Source of the DNA: Polyangiaceae bacterium
GTDB taxonomy: Bacteria; Myxococcota_A; Polyangia; Polyangiales; Polyangiaceae
Direction of reading: 5' to 3'
DNA length: 64,000 nt
Assembly: GCA_019637295.1 (NCBI GenBank)
Contig: JAHBVX010000003.1
Span: 828,653 to 892,652, forward strand
The position numbers were made by a program, and so were the translations under genes. Below are positions 15,263 through 22,933 of the stretch, piece by piece (positions within the stretch are counted from its first letter, which is position 1; each line of letters begins with the position of its first letter). Under the pieces are notes generated by a model, which made no database searches, had not been told where the DNA came from, and saw only the letters and a list, made by a program, of their open reading frames with translations.

Positions 15263-17242
15263 TTAGCCGCCGGAACCGCCAGAGCCGCCGCCGGTGCCCC
15301 CGGAACCGCCGCCGGTGCCCCCGGTGCCGCCCTGGCACGACCCCCCGACGCAGTTCTGCCCGCTCGGACAGCCGTTGCCGCAGCTCCCACAGCTGGAGTT
15401 GCTGGTCTGCAGGTTCCGGCAGCCAATGTTCGGGCAGTAGGTGTCGCTGCTGTTGGGGCAGGTACAGTTGCCGCTCGTGCACTGGCTCGAGGTGCCGGCA
15501 CAGGCAGCGCCGCATGCACCGCAGTGGGCCTTCGTGTTCTGTAGATTCACGCAGTTGCCGCTGCACGACGTAAACCCGGGGTTGCACAGGCACGAGCCGC
15601 TCTGACAGGAGCGATTCGCTCCCGTACAAGCGCTGCCGCAGCTACCGCAGTGTGTGTTCGAGGTGTTCGTGTTGAAGCACCCGGTGGGGTTCGCGGTGGG
15701 GCAGGCGGTGGTGCCGCCGCCGCAGGTCAAGCCGCAGGTGCCGCCCCCGCAGGTGGGGGTCCCCGGCGGCGAGCCGGCGGGACAGGCGTTGCTGCAGCTG
15801 CCGCAGTGACCCACGTCGTTCGAGAGATTGCGGCACTCGTTGCCACACTTGCTGAAGTTGTTGTTGCAGTTGAAGCCGCAGGTGGCCCCCGCGCAGGTCG
15901 CCGTGCCGTTCGACGGCGCGGTGCAGGCGTTTCCACAGCTGCCGCAGTGCGCCACCGTGTTCTGGAGGCTGACGCAGTCCCCTCCGCAGTTCGTGAAACC
16001 GCTGTTGCAGGTGAAGCCGCAGCTCCCATTGGAGCACGCGGGGGTCGCGTTCGGTTTGGTCGTGGTGCAGCCGTTGCCGCAGCTGCCGCAGTTGCTGACG
16101 TCGCTCGTCAGGTTGTAGCAAGCGTTGGTGCACAGGGTCTGCGGCGCGCCGCAGCTCGAGGCACACGCTCCGTTGCTGCACACCGCAGTGCCGCCCTGCG
16201 GGTCCTGGCACGCGTTGTTGCACGTGCCGCAGTGGCCCTTGCTGTTCGTCAGGTTGCGCTCGCAGCCGTTCGCGCGGTTGTTGTCGCAGTCACCCCAGCC
16301 GTTCTGGCAGCTGTCGTAGTCGCAGCTGCCGCCCACGCACTTGGGCCCGTTCACGTTCTGGAGCTGACACGGGCTGTTGCAGCCCCCGCAGTGGGCCAGG
16401 TTGGTGTGGCTGTTGATCTCGCAGCCGTTGTCGGCGTTGTTGTCGCAGTTGCGCCAGGGGGGGGTGCAGACGATCACGCAGTTGCCCAGTAAGCAACCCG
16501 CGATCCCGTTGGTGCTGCTGCACACCTTGCCGCACTGGCCGCAGTTGCTCGGGTCCGTGGCGGAGTTGGTCTCACAGCCGTTGGACGTGGTCGAGTCGCA
16601 GTCGCGATAGCTGCCCTGGCACGACGTGATGACACACTGGGACGACGCGCAGGCCGAGTTGGCGTTCGTGAGATCGCACTTGTTCGTGCAGAACGCGCAG
16701 TTGTTCGGGTCACTCGTGGTGTCGACCTCGCAGCTGCTCTTGTCTCCGTCGCAGTTGGCCGTACCCGTCGGGCAGGTGTCCACGACGCAGGCGCCCTCTT
16801 CGCAGATCTTGCCCTCGGTGGTGCAGTTCGTCTGACAGGTGCCGCACTTGTCGGGCGCCCACTGCAGGTTCGACTCGCAGCCGTTGGTCGAATCACCGTC
16901 GCAGTCGGCGAAGCCGGGGCTGCACTGGTCGATGGCGCACTTGCCGTCGCCGCCGCACTTGGATGTGGCGTTGGACAGCGTACATGGCTCGCAGGACGAC
17001 GTGGCGCAGCCCGTGTCGGGTGAGTTGGAGGCGATGCACTTGGGCGTGCCCTGCGAGTCCGGGCACACCTTGGAGCCCGGAAAGCACTCGGTGCCACCGA
17101 CGCCACCGCCGGCCGCCTGCCCCGCCTGACCACCGCCGCCGTCCGGATCGACGCTCGCGGTACCGCTGGTCTCGAGCCCGCAGGCGGCAAAGCCCAACAC
17201 CCCCGCTAGCCCATAGCCGAAGAGACGAACGAAGTGAGCCAC
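15263..17242 (-). CDS. Cys-rich repeat lipoprotein B, paralogue of A
   Basis: The 659-residue protein has a signal peptide with lipobox FAACG and the same mature start (TASVDPDGGGG) as its neighbour. The Cys-rich units match in the same order, for example CATSSCEPCTL, DKCGTCQTNC and CGSCGN. The C-terminus differs: it ends in a 22-residue Gly/Ser/Thr tail that could be flexible or a secretion signal. Tandem orientation and similarity show a local duplication followed by divergence of the C-terminal third. GTG 17242 is chosen over GTG 17257 because TACCCT lies six bases upstream and because it aligns with the paralogue's start. selA is 100 bases upstream on the same strand. Confidence 0.85.
   Translation of the reverse strand: MAHFVRLFGYGLAGVLGFAACGLETSGTASVDPDGGGGQAGQAAGGGVGGTECFPGSKVCPDSQGTPKCIASNSPDTGCATSSCEPCTLSNATSKCGGDGKCAIDQCSPGFADCDGDSTNGCESNLQWAPDKCGTCQTNCTTEGKICEEGACVVDTCPTGTANCDGDKSSCEVDTTSDPNNCAFCTNKCDLTNANSACASSQCVITSCQGSYRDCDSTTSNGCETNSATDPSNCGQCGKVCSSTNGIAGCLLGNCVIVCTPPWRNCDNNADNGCEINSHTNLAHCGGCNSPCQLQNVNGPKCVGGSCDYDSCQNGWGDCDNNRANGCERNLTNSKGHCGTCNNACQDPQGGTAVCSNGACASSCGAPQTLCTNACYNLTSDVSNCGSCGNGCTTTKPNATPACSNGSCGFTCNSGFTNCGGDCVSLQNTVAHCGSCGNACTAPSNGTATCAGATCGFNCNNNFSKCGNECRNLSNDVGHCGSCSNACPAGSPPGTPTCGGGTCGLTCGGGTTACPTANPTGCFNTNTSNTHCGSCGSACTGANRSCQSGSCLCNPGFTSCSGNCVNLQNTKAHCGACGAACAGTSSQCTSGNCTCPNSSDTYCPNIGCRNLQTSNSSCGSCGNGCPSGQNCVGGSCQGGTGGTGGGSGGTGGGSGGSGG
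15264..15331. repeat. GC-rich tandem repeat encoding the Gly/Ser tail
   Basis: Units based on GGAACCGCC and GCCGCCGGTGCCCCC recur imperfectly here and encode the GGTGG/GGSGG tail of Cys-rich protein B. The tract is prone to slippage, so length variation between strains is likely. Confidence 0.7.
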
Positions 17243-17248
17243 CCCGAC

Positions 17249-17254
17249 AGGGTA
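17249..17254 (-). promoter_or_regulatory. -10 hexamer of Cys-rich gene B, leaderless geometry
   Basis: TACCCT on the minus strand, preceded by GTG, is followed by six bases and GTG 17242. It occupies the same place as TAGACT in front of the paralogue. Confidence 0.5.
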
Positions 17255-17341
17255 CACCCGAGCGGACCTGCGAGCGAGGGGCGCGGGTCACACCGAAGTC
17301 GAGGTCCAGGGTAGGTGTAATGCGCACACGCCGGCCTTGCG

Positions 17342-18739
17342 TCACGTCGCCGTCACGAGCGCACCGCGCAGGGCCTGCACCAGCAGGGCGTCCTCGTCCT
17401 CGAGCACCGTGCGCAGGTCGAGCACCACCTGGTCCGCTTCGACGCGCCCGACGACCGCCGGGGCCCCGCGACGCAAGCGCTTCGCGAGCGCATTCGGCGC
17501 CGAGGTGACGATCGTCAGCGCCAGCGACGCCACCGTCGCGTCGGCCAGCGTGCCGCCCCCGATCGCCGCGACCGACGGCGTGATCGCGACCGCCGGCGCC
17601 GCAGCACCGAGCTGAGCCAGACAGCGCTCCGCGCGAGCTAGCAGCTCGGCGGGCGTCGCGGCCAACATGCGATGCAGCGGAATGGCCGAGAGCTCACCTC
17701 GCTCGTACACGTCGAGGAGGGGTTCGAGCGCCGCGAGGGTGACCTTGTCCACGCGCAGCGCGCGGGCGAGCGGATCCTCGCGCAGGCGCTGCACCAGCAC
17801 CCCCTGCCCCACCAGCGCCCCGGCCTGGGGTCCACCGAACAGTTTGTCGAGGCTGAAACAGACCACGTCCGCTCCGCCGGTCAAACAGGCCTGCACGCTC
17901 GGCTCGCGCGCCTGATCCCGCGCGTCCACCGAGTCCGGCAGCGGCACCACGAGCCCTCCGCCGAGATCCTTGAGCAGCCAGACGCCCCGCGCGCGGGCGA
18001 GCGCGGCGAGGTCAGCGAGGCTGGGACGCTCGGTGAAGCCCGTCATCTTGAAGTTGCTAGGGTGCACGCGCAGCACGCCGGCCGTGCGCTCGTCCATCGC
18101 CCGCGCGTAGTCATCCGCGCGCGTGCGGTTGGTGGTTCCCACCTCCACCAGCCGAGCGCCCGAACGCGCCAGCACGTCCGGGATGCGGAAGCCGCCGCCG
18201 ATCTCGAGCAGCTCACCGCGAGACACGAGCACATCCCGCCCGGCGCACAGCCCGCTGAGCGCCAGCAGCACCGCGGCGGCGTTGTTGTTGACGAGTAGCG
18301 CGTCCTCGGCGCCGACCAGCGCCGCCAGCCGAGCTTCGACGCCGACGCCACGCCGAGTCCTCACGCCCAGCTCCACGTCGAGCTCCAGGCTACTGTAGCG
18401 ACCCGCGACCTCGGCGATGCGCAGCAGCGACTCGCGCGGCAACGGAGCCCGACCGAGGTTGGTGTGCAGCAGCACTCCGGTCGCGTTGATCACGACTTGG
18501 AGGGGACTCTGCCCGCGCTCGAGCGCCCGCACACGCACCTCTTCGACGATGAGGCCGGGGTCCGGCGGCGGAGCGCCGCTCTCGAGGGAACGCTCCCGCG
18601 CTTCGGCCAGGACCTCGCGCGTCACGAGGGTGAGAGCGCGGACTCCGAGACGCGCGACCACGGGGGCGAGCTCGGGCGCGGCGAGCACCCGGTCCACCTT
18701 GGGCAGGCGCGACAGTGCGGGGTGGAGCTTCGAGGTCAT
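17342..18739 (-). CDS. selA: L-seryl-tRNA(Sec) selenium transferase SelA
   Basis: The 465-residue length matches the family. The PLP-binding lysine is Lys299 in FSLDKLFGGPQAG, close to Lys295 of the E. coli enzyme. Other family sequences are VINATGVLLHTNLGRAPL, LLVNNNAAAVLLAL and RVHPSNFKMTGFTERP. SelA converts Ser-tRNA(Sec) to Sec-tRNA(Sec) in the cytosol, using selenophosphate. Together with selB this indicates UGA recoding in the organism. The usual direct selA-selB adjacency is broken by about 8 kb containing unrelated genes. ATG 18739 begins the typical LHPALSRLPKVDRVL N-terminus. Confidence 0.94.
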   Translation of the reverse strand: MTSKLHPALSRLPKVDRVLAAPELAPVVARLGVRALTLVTREVLAEARERSLESGAPPPDPGLIVEEVRVRALERGQSPLQVVINATGVLLHTNLGRAPLPRESLLRIAEVAGRYSSLELDVELGVRTRRGVGVEARLAALVGAEDALLVNNNAAAVLLALSGLCAGRDVLVSRGELLEIGGGFRIPDVLARSGARLVEVGTTNRTRADDYARAMDERTAGVLRVHPSNFKMTGFTERPSLADLAALARARGVWLLKDLGGGLVVPLPDSVDARDQAREPSVQACLTGGADVVCFSLDKLFGGPQAGALVGQGVLVQRLREDPLARALRVDKVTLAALEPLLDVYERGELSAIPLHRMLAATPAELLARAERCLAQLGAAAPAVAITPSVAAIGGGTLADATVASLALTIVTSAPNALAKRLRRGAPAVVGRVEADQVVLDLRTVLEDEDALLVQALRGALVTAT

Positions 18740-18836
18740 CGCAAGGGCCTTTGGTCTTGGCACGATCGGATCGCGATCCGCAAGGTGACTCCCGGATTTC
18801 CTTGATCGGCGCGCCCAACCGAAGGACACACCCAGG

Positions 18837-19634
18837 GTGTGCCTCACACCTAGCCACCGCGAAGTCCCCCGAGCCACGCCCGCCGTCGGTCCGACGCGGG
18901 CACGTCGCGTCGTCGCCTGCGCGAGCGTAGCGGCGGTGTGCGCGGCAGCGCTGGGCTGCCGAGAGTCCACTGCGGCGACGCCGGTCCGAGACGACGCCGC
19001 GCCGCCCCAAACCCAGAGCGCGGAAGCCCCGCCGCCAAGCGAGTCCGCTGCGCCTGCCCCGAGCGCGAGCACGGCCGCTGCCGAGGACGCGACCCTGCGC
19101 CTGGCCTCCGGTGAGCCGGCGGCCGCCGCGACGCGGGTGCTGCACGTCGGGGACTCCATGGTCCCGCTCGTGGGCAACTACCTGCGGCCGATCTTTCAGA
19201 GCAGCGGGCGCAAGTACTTCATCGACAGCGTGACCTCGGCCTCGACGCTGGACTTCGGCGAGAAGGGCCTCTTGCAGCAGGCCATGTACCGGTATGACCC
19301 GGATCTCGTGCTGATTTCGCTCGGTTCGAACGAGCTGTTCGATCCGAAGCCCGAGCGACGCGCCCCAGCCATCCGTCAGATCGTCGCCCACACCCGCGGG
19401 CGACCCTGCTTGTGGATCGGCCCCCCGGCCTGGAAGCGAGATTTGGGATTCATCCAGGTACTCAGGAATAATTTGGGCCACTGCCGTTATTTCGATTCTG
19501 CTCGCCTCGACTTGCCCCGCATGGCAGACGGTAGGCACCCCGACTGGACCGGAGGCTACCGCTGGGCGAGCGCCGTGTGGACGCTCCTCGGCGGGACCGA
19601 GCCAGTCCCCACCGGCAACCGGAGACCCGACTGA
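18837..19634 (+). CDS. SGNH/GDSL-type hydrolase lipoprotein
   Basis: The 265-residue protein has a lipoprotein signal (lipobox AALGC, Cys41), a 55-residue Ala/Pro/Ser linker and an SGNH domain. Block I is HVGDSM, with the nucleophile Ser107. GSNE at 163-166 is block III, and HPDW near residue 234 carries the catalytic His-Asp pair. Relatives are esterases or acyltransferases on polysaccharides, some annotated DUF459. Its stop overlaps the ATG of the next gene by one base (TGATG), and a third gene follows in the same way. The three should therefore be made together and act on the same envelope substrate. The start is GTG; I see no better one. Confidence 0.8.
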   Translation: MCLTPSHREVPRATPAVGPTRARRVVACASVAAVCAAALGCRESTAATPVRDDAAPPQTQSAEAPPPSESAAPAPSASTAAAEDATLRLASGEPAAAATRVLHVGDSMVPLVGNYLRPIFQSSGRKYFIDSVTSASTLDFGEKGLLQQAMYRYDPDLVLISLGSNELFDPKPERRAPAIRQIVAHTRGRPCLWIGPPAWKRDLGFIQVLRNNLGHCRYFDSARLDLPRMADGRHPDWTGGYRWASAVWTLLGGTEPVPTGNRRPD

Positions 19635-20992
19635 TGAAGCGACCACCGCTCCCCCTCGCCCTGGCCTGCAGCGTCAGCCTGGCGTTCGGGTGCAAGGAGA
19701 AGACGCCGACCGCCGAGGCCACGCACCCGACCGGCTCCGCTCCGGCCGCGAGCAGCGCGCCCGCCGAGCCCGAGCCGCCCAAGCCTCCGGAGATCGCACG
19801 GCCCTTCAACGTCATCCTGCTGATGATCGACAGCCTGCGCGCGGACATGCCCTGGGCGGGCTACGAACGAGACATCCTGCCGCACCTCACGGCCTACGCC
19901 AAGGAGAGCTGCACGGTGTACGAGAATGGCTACTCGTTCTCGAGCTACACGGCCAAGAGCGTCGTGCCCGCGCTGGTCGGCGAGTACCCGAGCGCGATGA
20001 AGCGCGACGGCTATTTCTTCACCCGCTACCCCGACGCGGACAACCTGTTCTTGAGCGAGCGCGCCCAGAAGGAAGGCCACCGTACCCTGGCGGGGCACGC
20101 GCACGGCTACTTCCTGCCAGCGCTCGGGAACAACCAGGGCTTCGACGACTACCGGCTGATCCCCGGCGGCGTGGATCTCCGCGCGGTGACCTCCATCACC
20201 AGTGAGCCGCTGACCAAGCTCGCCATCGACATGCTCAGCGACGAGAAGAACGTGAAGCTGCCCGAGGGCAAGCGCTTCTTCGCCTACTACCACTACATGG
20301 ATCCACACCACACCTACGAGAAGCACAAGGGGCACCCGGACTTCGGCAACAAGGCGCGGGACATCTACGACAACGAGGTCCACTACACGGACAAGTGGGT
20401 CAACGAACTGCTCACCTTTGCCCGCAAGCAAGCGTGGTGGAAGGACACGGCCGTCGTCATCACCGCGGACCACGGCGAGGGCTTCGGCGAGCGTGGTCAG
20501 TTCCGCCACGCGTACGAGCTGTGGGAGGCGGTCGTCAAGGTGCCCATGGTGTTCTGCGTGCCTGGCGCCGCGCCGCAGCACGTGCGCGACGTGCGGCGCG
20601 GACACATCGACCTGGCGCCAACGCTGGCGGACCTGATGGCGCTGCCGCCGGAGCCGCCCTTCCGAGGCGAGAGCCTGGTGCCCGAGATCTTCGGCCTGAA
20701 GAAGCCGGAGCCCAAGCGCATCATCGTGGACCTGCCGCGCGCGGATCTGATGGACCGAAGGCGCGCGGTCATCGCCGACGACTGGAAGATCGTCGCCTTC
20801 GGAGACGACCGCAGCTTCATGCTCTTCAACCTGAAGGACGACCCCTGGGAGAAGACGGACCTGGCCAAAGACCAGCCCGAGAAGCTCGAGGAGATGAAGA
20901 AGATCTACCTGGAGGAGTCCGCGAAGATCCCCAACGTGGAGGTCGTCGGCGGTCCACCGCTCAAGGGCGCGCCACCGGGAAGGCGCTGGTGA
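19634..20992 (+). CDS. Alkaline-phosphatase-superfamily ('sulfatase') lipoprotein 1
   Basis: The 452-residue lipoprotein has lipobox LAFGC (Cys20), a Pro/Ala linker and a sulfatase-fold domain. Metal ligands are seen at Asp66 (LMIDSLRADMP) and in ITADHGEGFGERGQ (about Asp279, His280). The nucleophile position reads SSYTAKSVVPAL, which lacks the C/S-x-P-x-R formylglycine motif. Thr106 instead aligns with the Thr nucleophile of phosphoethanolamine and lipoteichoic-acid transferases. It is therefore more likely a phosphotransferase or phosphodiesterase acting on glycans or lipids than a sulfatase. It overlaps the SGNH gene (TGATG) and its paralogue (GTGA). Confidence 0.82.
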   Translation: MKRPPLPLALACSVSLAFGCKEKTPTAEATHPTGSAPAASSAPAEPEPPKPPEIARPFNVILLMIDSLRADMPWAGYERDILPHLTAYAKESCTVYENGYSFSSYTAKSVVPALVGEYPSAMKRDGYFFTRYPDADNLFLSERAQKEGHRTLAGHAHGYFLPALGNNQGFDDYRLIPGGVDLRAVTSITSEPLTKLAIDMLSDEKNVKLPEGKRFFAYYHYMDPHHTYEKHKGHPDFGNKARDIYDNEVHYTDKWVNELLTFARKQAWWKDTAVVITADHGEGFGERGQFRHAYELWEAVVKVPMVFCVPGAAPQHVRDVRRGHIDLAPTLADLMALPPEPPFRGESLVPEIFGLKKPEPKRIIVDLPRADLMDRRRAVIADDWKIVAFGDDRSFMLFNLKDDPWEKTDLAKDQPEKLEEMKKIYLEESAKIPNVEVVGGPPLKGAPPGRRW

Positions 20993-22374
20993 AGGGCGCC
21001 GCCGCGCTGCTGGCCGGCGCGCTCTGCCTCATCGCCTCGGGCTGCCGAGCGCGCGCCAACAGCCCGGAACAAGCGGAGGCGAAAGCTGCCGCGAGCGCGA
21101 GCGCCGCCCTCGCGGTCACGGCGGACGCACACGCTCGCGACGCCGCGGCCGAAGACGCCGCCCCGGACGCCGAGCCCGCGCCTCGAGGCCCGCTCAACGT
21201 GCTGCTGATCCTGATCGACAGCCTGCGCTACGACATGCCCTGGAACGGGTACTCGCGGCCGATCGCGCCCTTCCTGACGGAGTACGAGAAGCGGGTCGTG
21301 AGCTACACTCGCGCCTACACCATCTCGAGCACCACCGCGCGCAGCGTGGCGCCCATGCTGGCCGGCCGTTACCCGAGCGAGATGCGCCGCGGCGGCTATT
21401 TCTTCACCCAGTGGCACCCGGACAACGAGCTGTTGCCCGAGCGACTCGCGGAGGAGGGGCACGCTCGCTTCGGTGTCTTCGCCCACACCTACTTTCACGC
21501 GGGCACCGGCGTGGTACAGGGCCTCGATCCAGCCAAGATGTTGTCGGGGACGGTGCTCAACAATCTGTCCCCCAAGCACATCACGAGCGAGCGCATCGCC
21601 CTGGCGGCACGAAAGCTGATGTCCAAGCCGAAGATCGGTGACCAGAGCGAGGGTCGCCGGTTCTTTGGCTACCTGCACTTCATGGATCCACACGCGCCGT
21701 ACCTCGCGCACGAGGGTCGTCCTTCCTGGGGCAACCGCCCACGAGATCTGTACGACCAGGAGGTCCACTTCACGGACGAGCACGTGGGTAAGCTGATCAC
21801 CTGGATCAAGCAGCAGCCCTTCGGGGAGGACACGGCCATCATCATCACGGCGGATCACGGCGAGAGCTTTGGCGAGCATGGCCACCTCAAGCACGGCTAT
21901 GAACTGTGGGAGGAGCTGGTGCGCGTGCCCCTGTTCATCGACGTACCTGGCGCGAAGCCCCGACGCATCGACACTCCGCGAAGTCACATCGATCTGCGCC
22001 GCACCATTCTGGAGTTGATGAACGTGAGCGAGACCGCGGACACTCGAGGCAAGAGCCTGGTGCCCGAGCTGTTCGGCGCGGAGCCGGAGCCACGGGTCGT
22101 CGTGTGCGATCTGCCGCGAGACAACCTGCAGGACCGGCGCCGCGCGGTGATCGACGGCCGCTACAAGATGATCGGCATCGGGGACGACCGGCGGCTCTTG
22201 TACTTCGACGTGGTCGCCGATCCCGGCGAGACCAAGCGCCTGAACACGGAGGACCCGGAGGGGTTCGAGCGAATGCGCCGGGTGTACGAAGCCGTGGACA
22301 AAGACATCCCCGTGCGCGACGTGAGCGGGGACGACCCGCCGCTCTTCAACGCGCCAGCAGGCCGGCGCTGGTGA
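20989..22374 (+). CDS. Alkaline-phosphatase-superfamily ('sulfatase') lipoprotein 2
   Basis: The 461-residue paralogue of the preceding gene starts at GTG 20989, overlapping its stop as GTGA. It has lipobox IASGC (Cys19), a linker, then LILIDSLRYDMPWNGY with the first metal Asp, TTARSVAPMLAGRYPSEM at the nucleophile site and ITADHGESFGEHGH near the C-terminus. The formylglycine consensus is again absent and Thr precedes ARS. The two proteins share many blocks (DMPW.GY, GYFFT, YMDPH or FMDPH, DLPR), which shows tandem duplication. Both should sit on the periplasmic or outer face through a lipid anchor. Confidence 0.82.
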   Translation: MKGAAALLAGALCLIASGCRARANSPEQAEAKAAASASAALAVTADAHARDAAAEDAAPDAEPAPRGPLNVLLILIDSLRYDMPWNGYSRPIAPFLTEYEKRVVSYTRAYTISSTTARSVAPMLAGRYPSEMRRGGYFFTQWHPDNELLPERLAEEGHARFGVFAHTYFHAGTGVVQGLDPAKMLSGTVLNNLSPKHITSERIALAARKLMSKPKIGDQSEGRRFFGYLHFMDPHAPYLAHEGRPSWGNRPRDLYDQEVHFTDEHVGKLITWIKQQPFGEDTAIIITADHGESFGEHGHLKHGYELWEELVRVPLFIDVPGAKPRRIDTPRSHIDLRRTILELMNVSETADTRGKSLVPELFGAEPEPRVVVCDLPRDNLQDRRRAVIDGRYKMIGIGDDRRLLYFDVVADPGETKRLNTEDPEGFERMRRVYEAVDKDIPVRDVSGDDPPLFNAPAGRRW

Positions 22375-22376
22375 CC

Positions 22377-22808
22377 TCAGGGACCGGGCTGGGCCGGGCT
22401 CGTCGCGGGCGCGGCCGGGGTGGTATCCCCGCGCGCGCTGAGCAAGGCGAGTAGTCCCCCGAACGCGAACGCGAGTAGCCCCGCGAACAGCCAGATGACG
22501 AGTACGACCCAGCCGGCTGACTTCTTGACGGGCGGGATGGGCGCGCGACGGATCACCACGGTGGGATCGCGGCTCATCGGGTAGGCGGCCAGCTGGCGGG
22601 TGGCGAGCAGCTCGGAGGGATCCACCTCCGCCGGAAGATCCGCCACCACCACGCTCGCCTCGTCCACGACCACGTCATCTCGAGCCTTCTGCGGCAGGGT
22701 GACGCCCTGCTGCGCGACGATGGCGTCGTCCTGGAGCTCTTCGAGCTCTTCCAGTGGCTCGGGCGCGGCGGCCCCACGGAAGCGAGGATCGGTGGACAAC
22801 CGCGGCAC
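22377..22808 (-). CDS. Hypothetical protein with one C-terminal transmembrane helix
   Basis: The 143-residue protein has an acidic, unstructured first 90 residues (for example EPLEELEELQDDAIV), a basic IRRAPIPPVKKS segment, one strong transmembrane helix (about 99-122) and a short Ala/Pro tail. There is no signal peptide, so it should be tail-anchored with the long domain in the cytoplasm. The conserved-looking DPTVVIRRAP could be a phosphopeptide-like segment recognised by FHA or kinase partners, but that is a guess. Start is GTG 22808. No family recognised. Confidence 0.6.
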   Translation of the reverse strand: MPRLSTDPRFRGAAAPEPLEELEELQDDAIVAQQGVTLPQKARDDVVVDEASVVVADLPAEVDPSELLATRQLAAYPMSRDPTVVIRRAPIPPVKKSAGWVVLVIWLFAGLLAFAFGGLLALLSARGDTTPAAPATSPAQPGP

Positions 22809-22891
22809 TATATTCAGGCCGCCGGCACGGGTCCAGCGCCGCGCCGCGCGGACGGGTGCCGCACGCAGGGCGCCAGTCGAGCCCAGGATCG

Positions 22892-22919
22892 TTGATTTAG
22901 TCGCGGCGAAGCGTAGACT
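22892..22919 (+). promoter_or_regulatory. Sigma-70-like promoter of the two-component pair
   Basis: TTGATT at 22892-22897 and TAGACT at 22914-22919 are 16 bases apart. GTG 22934 follows 14 bases later, with GAGGAG in between. This is the clearest -35/-10 pair I can see in the window. Confidence 0.5.
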
Positions 22920-22933
22920 CTGCGAGGAGAAAC

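Noticed and set aside
13311..15266. A 651-codon plus-strand frame opposite Cys-rich gene A.
   Set aside because: It consists mostly of Ala, Arg, Val and Gly without domains. It is the antisense image of the Cys-rich repeats.
13146..17242. Short recurring sequences such as CCGCAGTTG that might suggest a repeat array or CRISPR.
   Set aside because: They are codon-level repeats of NCGxCG units, with irregular spacing and no unique spacers.
17255..18836. Search for tRNA-Sec near selA and selB.
   Set aside because: The flanking gaps (17243-17341, 18740-18836, 9089-9116) contain no cloverleaf with a UCA anticodon that I can fold.
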